64,000 nt of DNA from Bacteroidales bacterium UBA6397 (GTDB lineage: Bacteria > Bacteroidota > Bacteroidia > Bacteroidales > UBA932), in contig DJQB01000036.1 in assembly GCA_002439875.1 (NCBI GenBank), positions 1 to 64,000 of the forward strand, in the 5' to 3' direction. The notes under the pieces are model-generated. The model saw only the letters and a program-made list of their open reading frames with translations. It was not told where the DNA came from and ran no database searches. This document shows positions 18,160 through 26,419 of this stretch, piece by piece (position 1 is the stretch's first letter; each line of letters starts with the position of its first letter). The position numbers were made by a program, and so were the translations under genes.

Positions 18160-18179
18160 CGGTCACTGAGCCTGTCGAA
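18160..18179 (+). repeat. Dispersed palindromic repeat, copy 1 (intergenic)
   Basis: Matches the window consensus CGGTCnCTGAGCyTGTCGAA exactly and is framed by CCGG on both sides. It lies between pdxA and rfbB. Other copies are inside murF, priA and the GH106 gene. Confidence 0.75.
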
Positions 18180-18214
18180 GCTGCCGGATGTCTCGAAATA
18201 TTAAACTTTTGAAT

Positions 18215-19333
18215 ATGAACAGCAAGCGCTCAATCCTGATAACCGGCGGTGCAGGCTTCATCGGAAGCCATGTCGTGAGGTTGTTTGTCAACAAGTACCC
18301 GGACTACCGGATCGTCAACCTTGACAAGTTGACCTATGCCGGCAACCTTGCCAACCTCAAGGACATTGAGGAACGTCCGAACTATACATTCGTCAAAGCC
18401 GACATCTGCGATCTGGAGACTGTCCGCAGGCTTGTTTCTGAATATGCCATTGATGGCATCATACATCTTGCCGCGGAGAGTCATGTTGACCGTTCGATCA
18501 AGGATCCGTTCATATTCGCTAAGACCAATGTCCTCGGCACATTGACCCTTCTTCAGGCCGCCCGTGAGTTCTGGGAGCCTAAAGGGTGGGAAGGGAATCT
18601 ATTCTATCACATCTCGACAGATGAGGTCTATGGCACTTTGGAGTTGACAAAGCCTGAGGGCGACCCTGCTGGCAACGAGTGCGGTGGCGGGCCGTTCGGC
18701 GACAAGTTCTTCACAGAGGATTGCAAGTACCAGCCTCACAGCCCGTATTCGGCGTCGAAGGCTTCAAGCGACCATTTCGTGAGGGCTTATCACGACACGT
18801 ATGGGATGCCGACGATTGTGACCAACTGCTCGAACAATTACGGACCATTCCAATTCCCTGAGAAACTTATTCCATTGTTTATCAATAATATTCGTCAACG
18901 TCGTCCTCTTCCTGTGTATGGAAAGGGAGAGAATGTCCGTGACTGGCTTTATGTAGAGGATCACGCTCGTGCGATCGACTTGATCTTTCATGAGGGGAAT
19001 ACTGCGGAGACATACAACATCGGTGGCTTTAACGAGTGGAGGAATATTGACCTGATCAAGGTTCTTATCAAGACCGTGGACCGGCTTCTTGGCCGTCCTG
19101 AGGGAGCTGATGACGATCTTGTCACGTTCGTCACCGACCGCAAGGGGCATGACATAAGATACGCGATAGATTCCTCCAAACTGAAGAATGAGCTTGGATG
19201 GGAACCGAGCCTTCAGTTTGAGGAGGGAATTGAGAAAACTGTCCGCTGGTACCTTGACAACGGCGCCTGGCTTGACAATGTCACAAGTGGAGAATACCTC
19301 CGTTACTACGAAGACATGTATAAAAATCATTAG
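18215..19333 (+). CDS. rfbB: dTDP-glucose 4,6-dehydratase
   Basis: Second step of dTDP-rhamnose synthesis. The start at 18215 (MNSKRSILITGGAGFIGSH) gives 372 residues; an in-frame ATG at 18188 would add nine. Motifs: TGGAGFIGSHVV (NAD binding), HLAAESHVDRSI, STDEVYG and YSASKASSDH (YxxxK), NNYGPFQFPEKLIPL. It completes the rfbA/C/D set found about 8 kb earlier on the opposite strand, so the pathway is split into two transcription units here. Confidence 0.97.
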   Translation: MNSKRSILITGGAGFIGSHVVRLFVNKYPDYRIVNLDKLTYAGNLANLKDIEERPNYTFVKADICDLETVRRLVSEYAIDGIIHLAAESHVDRSIKDPFIFAKTNVLGTLTLLQAAREFWEPKGWEGNLFYHISTDEVYGTLELTKPEGDPAGNECGGGPFGDKFFTEDCKYQPHSPYSASKASSDHFVRAYHDTYGMPTIVTNCSNNYGPFQFPEKLIPLFINNIRQRRPLPVYGKGENVRDWLYVEDHARAIDLIFHEGNTAETYNIGGFNEWRNIDLIKVLIKTVDRLLGRPEGADDDLVTFVTDRKGHDIRYAIDSSKLKNELGWEPSLQFEEGIEKTVRWYLDNGAWLDNVTSGEYLRYYEDMYKNH

Positions 19334-19399
19334 ATAAGGTCGCTTCGATGTGACTACGCCACGCCATACGCCATACGAAAACGTCATTTTGGCAAAGTC

Positions 19400-19535
19400 A
19401 AAAAAACTTTCCGCTTGCGGTAAGGTTTTCTGATGGAGACGTATTGACGCGTCTGGCATTTCTGCTGCCTTGCGGCCTTGAGTCCAAGGAATTCCGTTTT
19501 GGCGTCCATCAGCCTTTGCCTGCTTGACAGAAAGT
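19400..19535 (-). ncRNA. ffs: Signal recognition particle RNA (4.5S RNA)
   Basis: No protein fits the 416-bp gap after rfbB. On the minus strand the core CUCAAGGCCGCAAGGCAGCAG corresponds base by base to SRP RNA domain IV: a GNRA tetraloop (GCAA) closed by a short GC stem, with the conserved UCA-AG strand opposite AGCAG. Flanking strands pair: CUGAUGGA (19505-19512) with UCCAUCAG (19430-19437). A TTTG-N19-TACCTTTG promoter precedes it and a hairpin with seven U follows (19400-19424). It would work with Ffh in co-translational membrane targeting. The 5' end at about 19535 is estimated from the promoter. The AT-rich rest of the gap (19572-19683) shows nothing else. Confidence 0.85.
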
Positions 19536-19540
19536 GTACG

Positions 19541-19571
19541 CAAAGGTACACATTATTTTGTTATCTCCAAA
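19541..19571 (-). promoter_or_regulatory. Promoter of the SRP RNA gene
   Basis: On the minus strand TTTG (19568-19571), 19 bases, then TACCTTTG (19541-19548): a full match to the Bacteroidota consensus TTTG-N19-21-TAnnTTTG. Confidence 0.8.
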
Positions 19572-19683
19572 TATTTTTCTGTAATTTCTTGAAAAATTAA
19601 TTCATTTGATGCTAAATAAGTATTTATGTTATAATAAAATCAATAATTAAATGTTGACTTAAAGCACTATTTCAAATAAACTC

Positions 19684-19733
19684 AAAATCCCGGCGGCGCC
19701 CCCTCTCCTCGTCCCCTAACCATGCCACCGGGA
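19684..19733 (-). terminator. Terminator of ssb
   Basis: TCCCGGTGGC and GCCGCCGGGA on the minus strand form a 10-bp stem (one G:U pair) around a 26-base loop, followed by TTTT, 17 bp after the ssb stop. Confidence 0.65.
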
Positions 19734-19749
19734 CCGTGAGTTAATTCCT

Positions 19750-20094
19750 TTAGCACTGTGTTGACACGGTTTCATCCACTGCTTCCACCGTGTTCGCGAT
19801 CACTTCCATGCTGGTCTTTTCCGTGCCGTCATTGGCGGTGTACTTCTGTGAGCGCAGTCTTCCTAACACATAGAGGGGAAAGCCTTTTGCTATGATGTCC
19901 AGTGATGGAATCCCCTTGCTTCCTTCCCAGGCAGTGACGTTGTGCCATGTTGTCTCGATGTTAGGTTCTCCGTTCCTGCCTTTATAGGCGAAGTTAGTAG
20001 CCACGGAAAAATGCGCCACTCGCGTCTCCCCGACCTTGAGAATGTTGACATTGCCGACATTCCCGCGGATTTCAATTCTGTTCAACTGTTCCAT
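19750..20094 (-). CDS. ssb: Single-stranded DNA-binding protein, short form
   Basis: 114 residues covering the OB fold: EQLNRIEIRGNVGNV, VAHFSVATNFAYK, ETTWHNVTAWEG, GFPLYVLGRLRSQKYTANDG. The protein ends at ETVSTQC and lacks the glycine-rich linker and acidic DDDIPF-like tip by which canonical SSB recruits repair partners. It is probably a secondary SSB paralogue. TAACTTTG (20126-20133 on the minus strand) lies 32 bp upstream as a candidate -7 box. Confidence 0.88.
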   Translation of the reverse strand: MEQLNRIEIRGNVGNVNILKVGETRVAHFSVATNFAYKGRNGEPNIETTWHNVTAWEGSKGIPSLDIIAKGFPLYVLGRLRSQKYTANDGTEKTSMEVIANTVEAVDETVSTQC

Positions 20095-20553
20095 AATTCA
20101 AGTTGTTTTTGAAAATTGTCTGACGCAAAGTTATAATGAACTGCAATCACCTCCGCAGACCGATAAGAAATTATATGAGAGATTTTTCTGAATATTAAAA
20201 AAATTGCTGTTTCTTATCCTTTGTGTCTGTCTGCCATGAATTATTTTAGATTGTGCGGTTTATTCTTATGGCTATAGGGATATTCTTTAGCCTCATAAAG
20301 AAATATTTTATTGAGGTGTGGATTTTTCTTTTTGCCGCAAGTTTTATAAGAAACAGAAATAAAATCATGAAGTATCTTTTGATTGCTTTCAAATGTCGTT
20401 TCTGTTAATCATATTTGCCGGAGTGTGAGTCTTTCGCCATTCCCTGAGATGCGGGGGAGGATCGTGAACCGGAACTGTGGTGGCGGTGGCTTCCGGGGGA
20501 CTTGAGGATGTTGTTTTTTACGGCAGGTGTCTGTCGGCAGGAGATAAGCCATT
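20095..20553. other. Intergenic region, 459 bp
   Basis: The first 300 bp are strongly AT-rich, with the ssb -7 box at 20126-20133. The last 100 bp are GC-rich. I see no tRNA, no supported coding frame and no clear hairpin. Confidence 0.5.
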
Positions 20554-20949
20554 ATGAACAAGAATGAAGAAGAGCAGAGGGGAAGGTGTCTGGAGTGCGG
20601 GGATGTTCTTCCTTACGGACGGAGCGACATGAAATTTTGCTGCGTCAGTTGTAAAAGCCGCTATCATTATGTCAACGGAGGCTATCTGAAAGGCTACCGT
20701 ATGAAAACCATCGGGGCTTTGGATCGAAATCATGAGATTCTGGTCTCCCTGCTGGATAGGGGCATGACATCAATAAGCAATCCTGACCTTGCGCAGATGG
20801 GCTACAGATTAGACTGTGTCACATCCTGTCACAAGGTCAGGAATCATCATGAGTATCGTTGCTACGACATCAAGTATTTCATGACGGAGAGCCGGATTTT
20901 CGGACTCTCCAGGGTTGAGGTAATGCCCCCATCAAAGAAGAGGCGTTAG
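20554..20949 (+). CDS. Small zinc-ribbon protein of unknown function
   Basis: 131 residues. A four-cysteine zinc-ribbon-like motif opens the protein (CLECGDVLPYGRSDMKFCCVSCKSRYH), as in short Bacteroidales proteins that resemble DNA-gyrase-inhibitor-type ribbons. The rest (KTIGALDRNHEILVSLLDRGMTSISNPDLAQMGY) is helical, with a basic end SKKRR. DNA or RNA binding is plausible but unproven. Its stop overlaps the convergent transporter stop by 4 bp. Confidence 0.65.
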   Translation: MNKNEEEQRGRCLECGDVLPYGRSDMKFCCVSCKSRYHYVNGGYLKGYRMKTIGALDRNHEILVSLLDRGMTSISNPDLAQMGYRLDCVTSCHKVRNHHEYRCYDIKYFMTESRIFGLSRVEVMPPSKKRR

Positions 20950-22262
20950 GCCTGCCCGGTGCACTCCACGTCCTTGCCCGGATCCTTGAACAGGAACACG
21001 AACAGGATGCCTACGAGCAGGGCATAGCCGGCGAATATGTACCAGGCTGTGGCCCAGTCAGGTTGGAAAGCGTTGTAGACGTAGTGGTTCACTACCTTGC
21101 CGGCGGCCCATGTTCCTATCGAAGCTCCGAGGCCGTTCGTCATCAGCATAAACAGGCCCTGTGCGCTTGAACGGATGTCCTTTGTGGTCTTACGGTTGAC
21201 GTACAGAGAGCCGGAGATGTTGAAGAAGTCGAACGCCACGCCGTACACAAGGCACGAGAGGATGAATAGCCATACCCCTGAACCTGGATTCCCTATAGCG
21301 AAAAATCCGAACCGAAGTACCCAGGCGAACATCGCGATGAGCATCACCTTTTTGATCCCGAACTTCTTCATGAAGAAAGGTATAAGAAGGATGCATAATG
21401 TTTCGGACATCTGGCTGAGCGAAATCAGGGCGTTAGCGTTGCGCGCGCCCCATGCGTCGGCATATTCAGGATTTCCGGCGAAGGATGAGATGAACGAGTT
21501 GGCGTAGCCGTTAGTGATCTGGAGTGACGCGCCCAGGAGCATAGAGAAGATAAAGAAGACCGCCATCTGCCTGTCCTTGAAGAGGGAGAACGCCTTGAGT
21601 CCTGTCGCTTCCATGAAACTGCTGCCGCTGGCTTTCTTGACCGGAACGTTCGGAAGACTCAAAGCGTAGAGTCCGAGAATAAGGCTAAGGGCCCCTGACG
21701 TGAAGAATTGGAAGTAGCTGTGCTGGTACTGGATGCCGGAAGGATCCTTCATAAAGTTCACAAACAGCATCGTGCAGATGAAGCCGACCGTTCCGAACAC
21801 GCGGATCGGCGGGAATGCCTTGACAGTGTCCTTTCCGGCTCCCTCGAGACCGGCGTAGGCCACGGAGTTGGTAAGGGCGATTGTCGGCATGTAGAACGCC
21901 ACGCTTAAGGTGTAGAGAATGTAGAAAATGCTGAAATTGAAGTCTGTCCCCACAATGTAGGCACCGTCTGTCAGGTTGACGTTGCCCATGGCGTAGAGCC
22001 CAGTTCCGAGCATTGTGACACCAGCGGCCAGTTGGCAGAGCGAGAGAGTCTTCTGCGCCGGAATCCATCTGTCTGCCACGATGCCGACAAGCGCCGGCAT
22101 GAAGATGGAGACAAATCCCTGTGTGGCGAAGAACAGCCAGATCTGCGGGCCGAGCCCGGCCTTGCCGAGGAAACTTCCCATTGATGTCAGGTATGCTCCC
22201 CAGATCGCGTACTGGAGGAAGTTCATGATGATCAGCCTCAAGCTGATGAGCTTGTTGTTCAT
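20946..22262 (-). CDS. Nucleoside:H+ symporter (MFS, NupG/XapB family)
   Basis: Inner-membrane nucleoside uptake protein, 438 residues with about 12 hydrophobic segments. Family features include the N terminus LRLIIMNFLQYAIWGAYLTSMGSFL, the loop GIVADRWIPAQK and GLFMLMTNGLGASIGTWAAG. It is divergent from tgt; TAAATTTG (22307-22314, minus strand) may be its -7 box. Substrate (nucleoside rather than xanthosine) cannot be fixed from sequence alone. Confidence 0.85.
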   Translation of the reverse strand: MNNKLISLRLIIMNFLQYAIWGAYLTSMGSFLGKAGLGPQIWLFFATQGFVSIFMPALVGIVADRWIPAQKTLSLCQLAAGVTMLGTGLYAMGNVNLTDGAYIVGTDFNFSIFYILYTLSVAFYMPTIALTNSVAYAGLEGAGKDTVKAFPPIRVFGTVGFICTMLFVNFMKDPSGIQYQHSYFQFFTSGALSLILGLYALSLPNVPVKKASGSSFMEATGLKAFSLFKDRQMAVFFIFSMLLGASLQITNGYANSFISSFAGNPEYADAWGARNANALISLSQMSETLCILLIPFFMKKFGIKKVMLIAMFAWVLRFGFFAIGNPGSGVWLFILSCLVYGVAFDFFNISGSLYVNRKTTKDIRSSAQGLFMLMTNGLGASIGTWAAGKVVNHYVYNAFQPDWATAWYIFAGYALLVGILFVFLFKDPGKDVECTGQA

Positions 22263-22310
22263 AATATTATTCTGTTTATTTGTTATTTGCCCATGGTCAA
22301 AACAAACAAA

Positions 22311-22343
22311 TTTACGAGTTTTCGTCTAAAATCACTATCTTTG
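22311..22343 (+). promoter_or_regulatory. Promoter of tgt
   Basis: TATCTTTG (22336-22343), with TTTA 21 bases upstream (22311-22314) as a weak -33 element; the ATG is 19 bp downstream. It is interleaved with the divergent transporter promoter. Confidence 0.55.
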
Positions 22344-22362
22344 AGGGTTAAATTTTGGAAGA

Positions 22363-23508
22363 ATGGTGTTCAGAGAGATAGTCAGGGATCCCGGATCAAG
22401 GGCAAGGACTGGAGTTTTCACTACCGGCCACGGTGAGGTGAGGACCCCGATTTTTATGCCGGTCGGTACCGTCGGCTCCGTCAAGGGTGTCTATCACAGA
22501 GACTTGAAGGAGGACATCAAGGCCGAGATCATTCTTGGCAACACCTACCATCTCTATCTGAGGCCGGGACTTGACACATTGAGGAAGGCCGGTGGACTGC
22601 ACAAGTTCGAGAACTGGGGCAGTCCGATCCTGACAGACAGCGGCGGATTCCAGGTGTTCTCTCTGACAAAAATCCGCAAGATCACAGAGGAGGGATGCCG
22701 TTTCCAGTCTCACATCGACGGTTCCAGGCACACGTTCACTCCGGAGAACAATGTCGACACACAGAGAATCATCGGCGCAGACATCATGATGGCGCTAGAT
22801 GAGTGCTGCCCGGGTGACGCGGACGAAAGGTATGCAGCCAAGTCCTTGAAACTGACACAAGGTTGGCTTGAGCGCTATTTCAGGCGTTTCTGTGAGACCG
22901 AGCCTTTGTACGGGTACAATCAGGTGATGTTCCCGATCATCCAGGGCTGCGTTTATCCGGAGCTTCGCAAAAGGGCGGTTGATCATGCGGTTGGTCTTGT
23001 CGGTGACAGTGAGGCCGTCGGCGGTTTCGCTATCGGCGGGCTTGCGGTAGGGGAGCCTACCGATAAAATGTACGAGATGCTTGAACTTGTCTGTCCGATC
23101 CTTCCTGAGAACAGACCGAGGTACCTCATGGGTGTCGGCACGCCCGCCAATCTCCTTGAGGGAATCGCGAGGGGAGTGGACATGTTTGACTGCGTGATGC
23201 CGACCCGCAACGGCCGTAACGGGATGCTCTTCACTTGGAACGGCATAATGAATATGCGAAATTCAAAATGGGCTGAGGACTTCTCTCCGATCGACCCGGA
23301 TGGCGCGTCATTCGTTGACCATACATATTCAAGAGCCTACCTGCACCATCTTTTCATAGCGAAGGAGATGTTCGCAGCGATGGTCGCGAGCGAGCATAAT
23401 CTGGCTTTCTACCTTGACCTTGTCCGCGAGGCGCGCGTCCACATCGAGGCGGGAGACTTCTCATCCTGGAAAGACGTGACAGTAAAAAGAATAAGTTCAA
23501 GACTTTAG
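22363..23508 (+). CDS. tgt: Queuine tRNA-ribosyltransferase
   Basis: Exchanges guanine 34 for a queuosine precursor in tRNAs with GUN anticodons. 381 residues: ARTGVFTTGHGEVRTPIFMPVGT, LTDSGGFQVFSL (catalytic Asp), GGFAIGGLAVGE, and the nucleophile region FDCVMPTRNGRNG. The C-terminal zinc motif CxCxxC is absent: the segment reads SPIDPDGASFVDHTYSRAYLHHL, with Gly, Ser and Asp where Cys are expected. This may be typical of the phylum. It precedes lptG by 4 bp, a common Bacteroidota pair. Confidence 0.93.
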   Translation: MVFREIVRDPGSRARTGVFTTGHGEVRTPIFMPVGTVGSVKGVYHRDLKEDIKAEIILGNTYHLYLRPGLDTLRKAGGLHKFENWGSPILTDSGGFQVFSLTKIRKITEEGCRFQSHIDGSRHTFTPENNVDTQRIIGADIMMALDECCPGDADERYAAKSLKLTQGWLERYFRRFCETEPLYGYNQVMFPIIQGCVYPELRKRAVDHAVGLVGDSEAVGGFAIGGLAVGEPTDKMYEMLELVCPILPENRPRYLMGVGTPANLLEGIARGVDMFDCVMPTRNGRNGMLFTWNGIMNMRNSKWAEDFSPIDPDGASFVDHTYSRAYLHHLFIAKEMFAAMVASEHNLAFYLDLVREARVHIEAGDFSSWKDVTVKRISSRL

Positions 23509-23512
23509 GAAT

Positions 23513-24604
23513 ATGAGCTTTGGATTGAAGAAGATAGACTGGTACATCATAAAGAAGTTCATCATGACCTTCTTTATCGCCCTTCTTCTCATCATCGGAA
23601 TAGTCATAATCTTCGACATCAGCGAGAAGATCAACCACTTTGTCGAGAACAAGGCTCCTCTTCATGCTATTGTCTTCGACTACTATATGAACTTCGTCCC
23701 ATACTTTGTGAATATGTTCAGCCCGCTGTTCGTGTTCATCACGGTCATCTTCTTCACTTCAAGAATGGCCGCCAACAGCGAGATCATCGCGATCCTCTCA
23801 TGCGGAGTGAGCTACAAAAGGATGATGGTACCGTACATGGTCTCGGCTTTCCTGATTGCGGCCTTGTCTCTCTCGCTCAACCTTTGGGTCATTCCAAGGG
23901 CCAATGTCAAGCGAATAGAGTTTGAACTTAAGTACGTCAAGCACAGGAACTCCCTGTCGTCCAGCAATGTCCATTACCAGATCAGCCCAGGCAAGTTCGT
24001 GTCCGTGGAGTCGTTCAGCTCTTGGAACAACACAGCCTATGATTTCACTTTGGAGGACATACAGGACAACAAGCTCGTAAGGAAGATCTCTGCCGAGAAA
24101 GCTGTCTGGGACAGCACTTTCGGAGGTTGGAGGCTGAAGAACTATTTTGTCAGGGACTACACTGAGGGGCTTCAGGATCGCATCACAACCGGAGCCGAAC
24201 TTGACACGGTGCTCAATTTGACGGTCACAGACTTTTACCGCAACAAGAAAACGGTCGAAACCCTCCCGGCGGGGCCGCTTGACGAGCTGATCGCGACACA
24301 GAAGATGAGAGGAGACGCCAACGTGATGTACGCCCTCATCGAGAAGCACACGCGTTGGGCCCTTCCATTCTCGGCGTTCATCCTGACGATGATGGGAGTC
24401 TGTCTTTCCTCCAGGAAACGCAGGGGAGGGATCGGACTTAACATCGGGATTGGCATCGCCTTGAGCTTCACTTACATTCTGTTCCTGAGGTTCAGCCAGA
24501 TGTTTGTCTATTCGGGAGCGATGCCACCTGTGGTAGCCCTTTGGCTTCCAAATGTGATTTTCGGCATAATCGCCGCTGTTCTGTACAATCGGGCTTCTAA
24601 ATAA
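23513..24604 (+). CDS. LPS export permease, YjgP/YjgQ (LptF/LptG) family
   Basis: 363-residue inner-membrane subunit of the LPS transporter that extracts lipopolysaccharide with the LptB ATPase. Three hydrophobic segments at the N terminus (about 12-35, 57-80, 97-122), a periplasmic beta-rich domain (about 125-265), and three C-terminal helices (from WALPFSAFILTMMGVCLSSRKRRGG). FTSRMAANSEIIAILSCGVSY is the family coupling-helix motif. Whether it is LptF or LptG is not decidable here; Bacteroidota usually encode two. Confidence 0.88.
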   Translation: MSFGLKKIDWYIIKKFIMTFFIALLLIIGIVIIFDISEKINHFVENKAPLHAIVFDYYMNFVPYFVNMFSPLFVFITVIFFTSRMAANSEIIAILSCGVSYKRMMVPYMVSAFLIAALSLSLNLWVIPRANVKRIEFELKYVKHRNSLSSSNVHYQISPGKFVSVESFSSWNNTAYDFTLEDIQDNKLVRKISAEKAVWDSTFGGWRLKNYFVRDYTEGLQDRITTGAELDTVLNLTVTDFYRNKKTVETLPAGPLDELIATQKMRGDANVMYALIEKHTRWALPFSAFILTMMGVCLSSRKRRGGIGLNIGIGIALSFTYILFLRFSQMFVYSGAMPPVVALWLPNVIFGIIAAVLYNRASK

Positions 24605-24614
24605 CTTAATATTT

Positions 24615-25826
24615 ATGTCACAACACACCTTATCCCCACTGAAACGATCCATCGTCGGAGTTCAGTTCATGTTCGTGGCCTTCGGTTCCACGGTTCTCGT
24701 CCCGCTTCTGGTCGGATTTGATCCTGCCATCGCTCTTCTTGCGGCCGGTCTCGGCACACTTCTTTTCCACGCCGTCACCGGAGGCAAGGTGCCGATCTAC
24801 CTCGGCAGCAGCTTCGCTTTCATCGCTCCGATCATCAAGGCCACCGAACTCTACGGATTGTCGGGAATGTTCTGCGGACTTGTGGCCGTGGGTCTGGTGT
24901 ACATCCTGATGAGTTTTCTTGTGAAACTCTTCGGTGTCAGCTTCATCAAGAAACTTTTCCCGCCGATTGTGATTGGTCCGGTCATCATCCTCATCGGTCT
25001 TTCCTTGGCCGGAACCGGAGTCGATATGGCCAGCAAGAACTGGATTCTGGCGCTTGTGTCGCTTTTCGTGGCGATCATCTGCTCGTGCTGGGGCAAGGGT
25101 ATGATCAAACTCATCCCGGTTGTGTTCGGCGCTCTCGCCGGCTATATCGTGGCAGTGATATTCTACAGAAGCTCAATGGATTTCTCAGGAGTGGCGAACG
25201 CTCCTTGGTTCCAGCTTCCGCATTTCTCTAAGATGAGCCTCTCGTGGCAGGCTATAGTGTTCATGGCTCCTGTGGCCATCGCGCCGATCATCGAGCACGT
25301 GGGTGATGTCTATGCGATCAGCGAGATTGCGGGAAAGGATTTCGTGAAGGATCCGGGACTGCATCGCACGATGCTGGGCGACGGTCTTGCCTGCACGTTG
25401 GCTGCATTCCTCGGCGGCGCTCCTGTGACGACATATTCGGAAGTGACCGGAGCCGTGTCACTTACCAAGGTGACAGACCCTTCTTGCATGAGGATTGCCG
25501 CTCTCTCCGCGATCCTGATTTCCCTCGTTGGTAAGGTCGGCGCGGCTATCCAGACAATCCCGACGGCAGTTCTCGGTGGCATTATGCTTCTTCTTTTCGG
25601 CAGCATCGCCTCGGTCGGAATCAACAACCTTGTCAAGGCTCAGATTGACATGAACAAGACCCGCAACCTGATCATCGCCTCCCTGATTCTTACCATCGGC
25701 ATTGGCGGCGCCGTCATCAGCTTCGGCAAGTTCTCACTCGCCGGCATCGGTCTCGCCTCAATTGTGGGCGTCATCCTGAACCTCATCATTCCGGACAAGA
25801 AGGACGCGGAGGAGTTAAATTCCTAA
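24615..25826 (+). CDS. uraA: Uracil permease (nucleobase:cation symporter-2)
   Basis: 403 residues, largely hydrophobic, of the uracil/xanthine permease family. Features include LKRSIVGVQFMFVAFGSTVLVPLL, VPIYLGSSFAFIAPI, the substrate-site motif APIIEHVGDVYAI, VTTYSEVTGAV and IPTAVLGGIMLLLFG. It follows lptG by 10 bp and is followed by dut, so pyrimidine uptake and dUTP control are neighbours. Confidence 0.92.
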   Translation: MSQHTLSPLKRSIVGVQFMFVAFGSTVLVPLLVGFDPAIALLAAGLGTLLFHAVTGGKVPIYLGSSFAFIAPIIKATELYGLSGMFCGLVAVGLVYILMSFLVKLFGVSFIKKLFPPIVIGPVIILIGLSLAGTGVDMASKNWILALVSLFVAIICSCWGKGMIKLIPVVFGALAGYIVAVIFYRSSMDFSGVANAPWFQLPHFSKMSLSWQAIVFMAPVAIAPIIEHVGDVYAISEIAGKDFVKDPGLHRTMLGDGLACTLAAFLGGAPVTTYSEVTGAVSLTKVTDPSCMRIAALSAILISLVGKVGAAIQTIPTAVLGGIMLLLFGSIASVGINNLVKAQIDMNKTRNLIIASLILTIGIGGAVISFGKFSLAGIGLASIVGVILNLIIPDKKDAEELNS

Positions 25827-25838
25827 GCGAATAAAAGT

Positions 25839-25867
25839 GTGTGTCCTATGAATATTATAGGGCACAC
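25839..25867 (+). terminator. Hairpin between uraA and dut (terminator or attenuator)
   Basis: An 11-bp stem (GTGTGTCCTAT with ATAGGGCACAC, one G:U pair) closes a seven-base loop GAATATT. A T-rich tail follows (CCATTTATATTTTG). It lies 12 bp after the uraA stop and ends 28 bp before the dut ATG. Confidence 0.55.
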
Positions 25868-25895
25868 ATTCCATTTATATTTTGATGGATTGAAT

Positions 25896-26339
25896 ATGAA
25901 TGCATTGAAAGTCAAAATAGTTAACAAAAGCCAATGGCCGGATCCGGCTTATGCCACCGAGGCTTCTGCGGGAATGGATCTTCGGGCTGACATCTCAGAA
26001 CCGATCGTTCTGAAGCCGTTGGAAAGGGTACTGGTGCCTACAGGCATATTCATTGAGCTTCCTGTCGGCTATGAGGCGCAGGTCCGTCCACGCAGCGGGT
26101 TGGCCACAAAGCACGGAATCACCGTGATCAACAGTCCAGGTACGGTGGACGCTGATTACCGGGGGGAGTTGAAGACTTCTTTGGTGAATCTTTCCAACGT
26201 GCCTTTCGAGATTGTTCCCGGTGAGCGCATCGCACAAATGGTTGTCGCCCGTCACGAGCGTGTCGAGTGGGAGGATGTCGAGGTTTTGTCTGAGACAGAA
26301 CGTGGCACTGGCGGCTGGGGCAGCACTGGGAAGAAGTGA
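25896..26339 (+). CDS. dut: dUTP diphosphatase
   Basis: Hydrolyses dUTP to dUMP, keeping uracil out of DNA. From the ATG at 25896 (MNALKVKIVNKS) it has 147 residues, the usual length; an upstream in-frame ATG at 25839 lies within the hairpin and is unlikely. All five trimeric dUTPase motifs are visible: AGMDLRAD, RPRSGLATKHG, INSPGTVDADYRGE, ERIAQMVVA and the P-loop-like RGTGGWGSTGK at the C terminus. Confidence 0.95.
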   Translation: MNALKVKIVNKSQWPDPAYATEASAGMDLRADISEPIVLKPLERVLVPTGIFIELPVGYEAQVRPRSGLATKHGITVINSPGTVDADYRGELKTSLVNLSNVPFEIVPGERIAQMVVARHERVEWEDVEVLSETERGTGGWGSTGKK

Positions 26340-26367
26340 GTTGCCTTTCAGATTCATTGAATATGAT

Positions 26368-26393
26368 TCCTCCCTTCGGATGGGGAGGATTTT
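26368..26393 (+). terminator. Terminator after dut
   Basis: TCCTCCC, loop, GGGAGGA followed by TTTT, 28 bp after the dut stop. Confidence 0.7.
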
Positions 26394-26419
26394 GTATAGA
26401 TAGAAAATAGCAAACGAAT

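Noticed and set aside
18764..19543. 259-codon minus-strand open frame
   Set aside because: Its first part covers the SRP RNA and the rest is antisense to rfbB. The composition is that of a shadow frame and it would need a TTG start.
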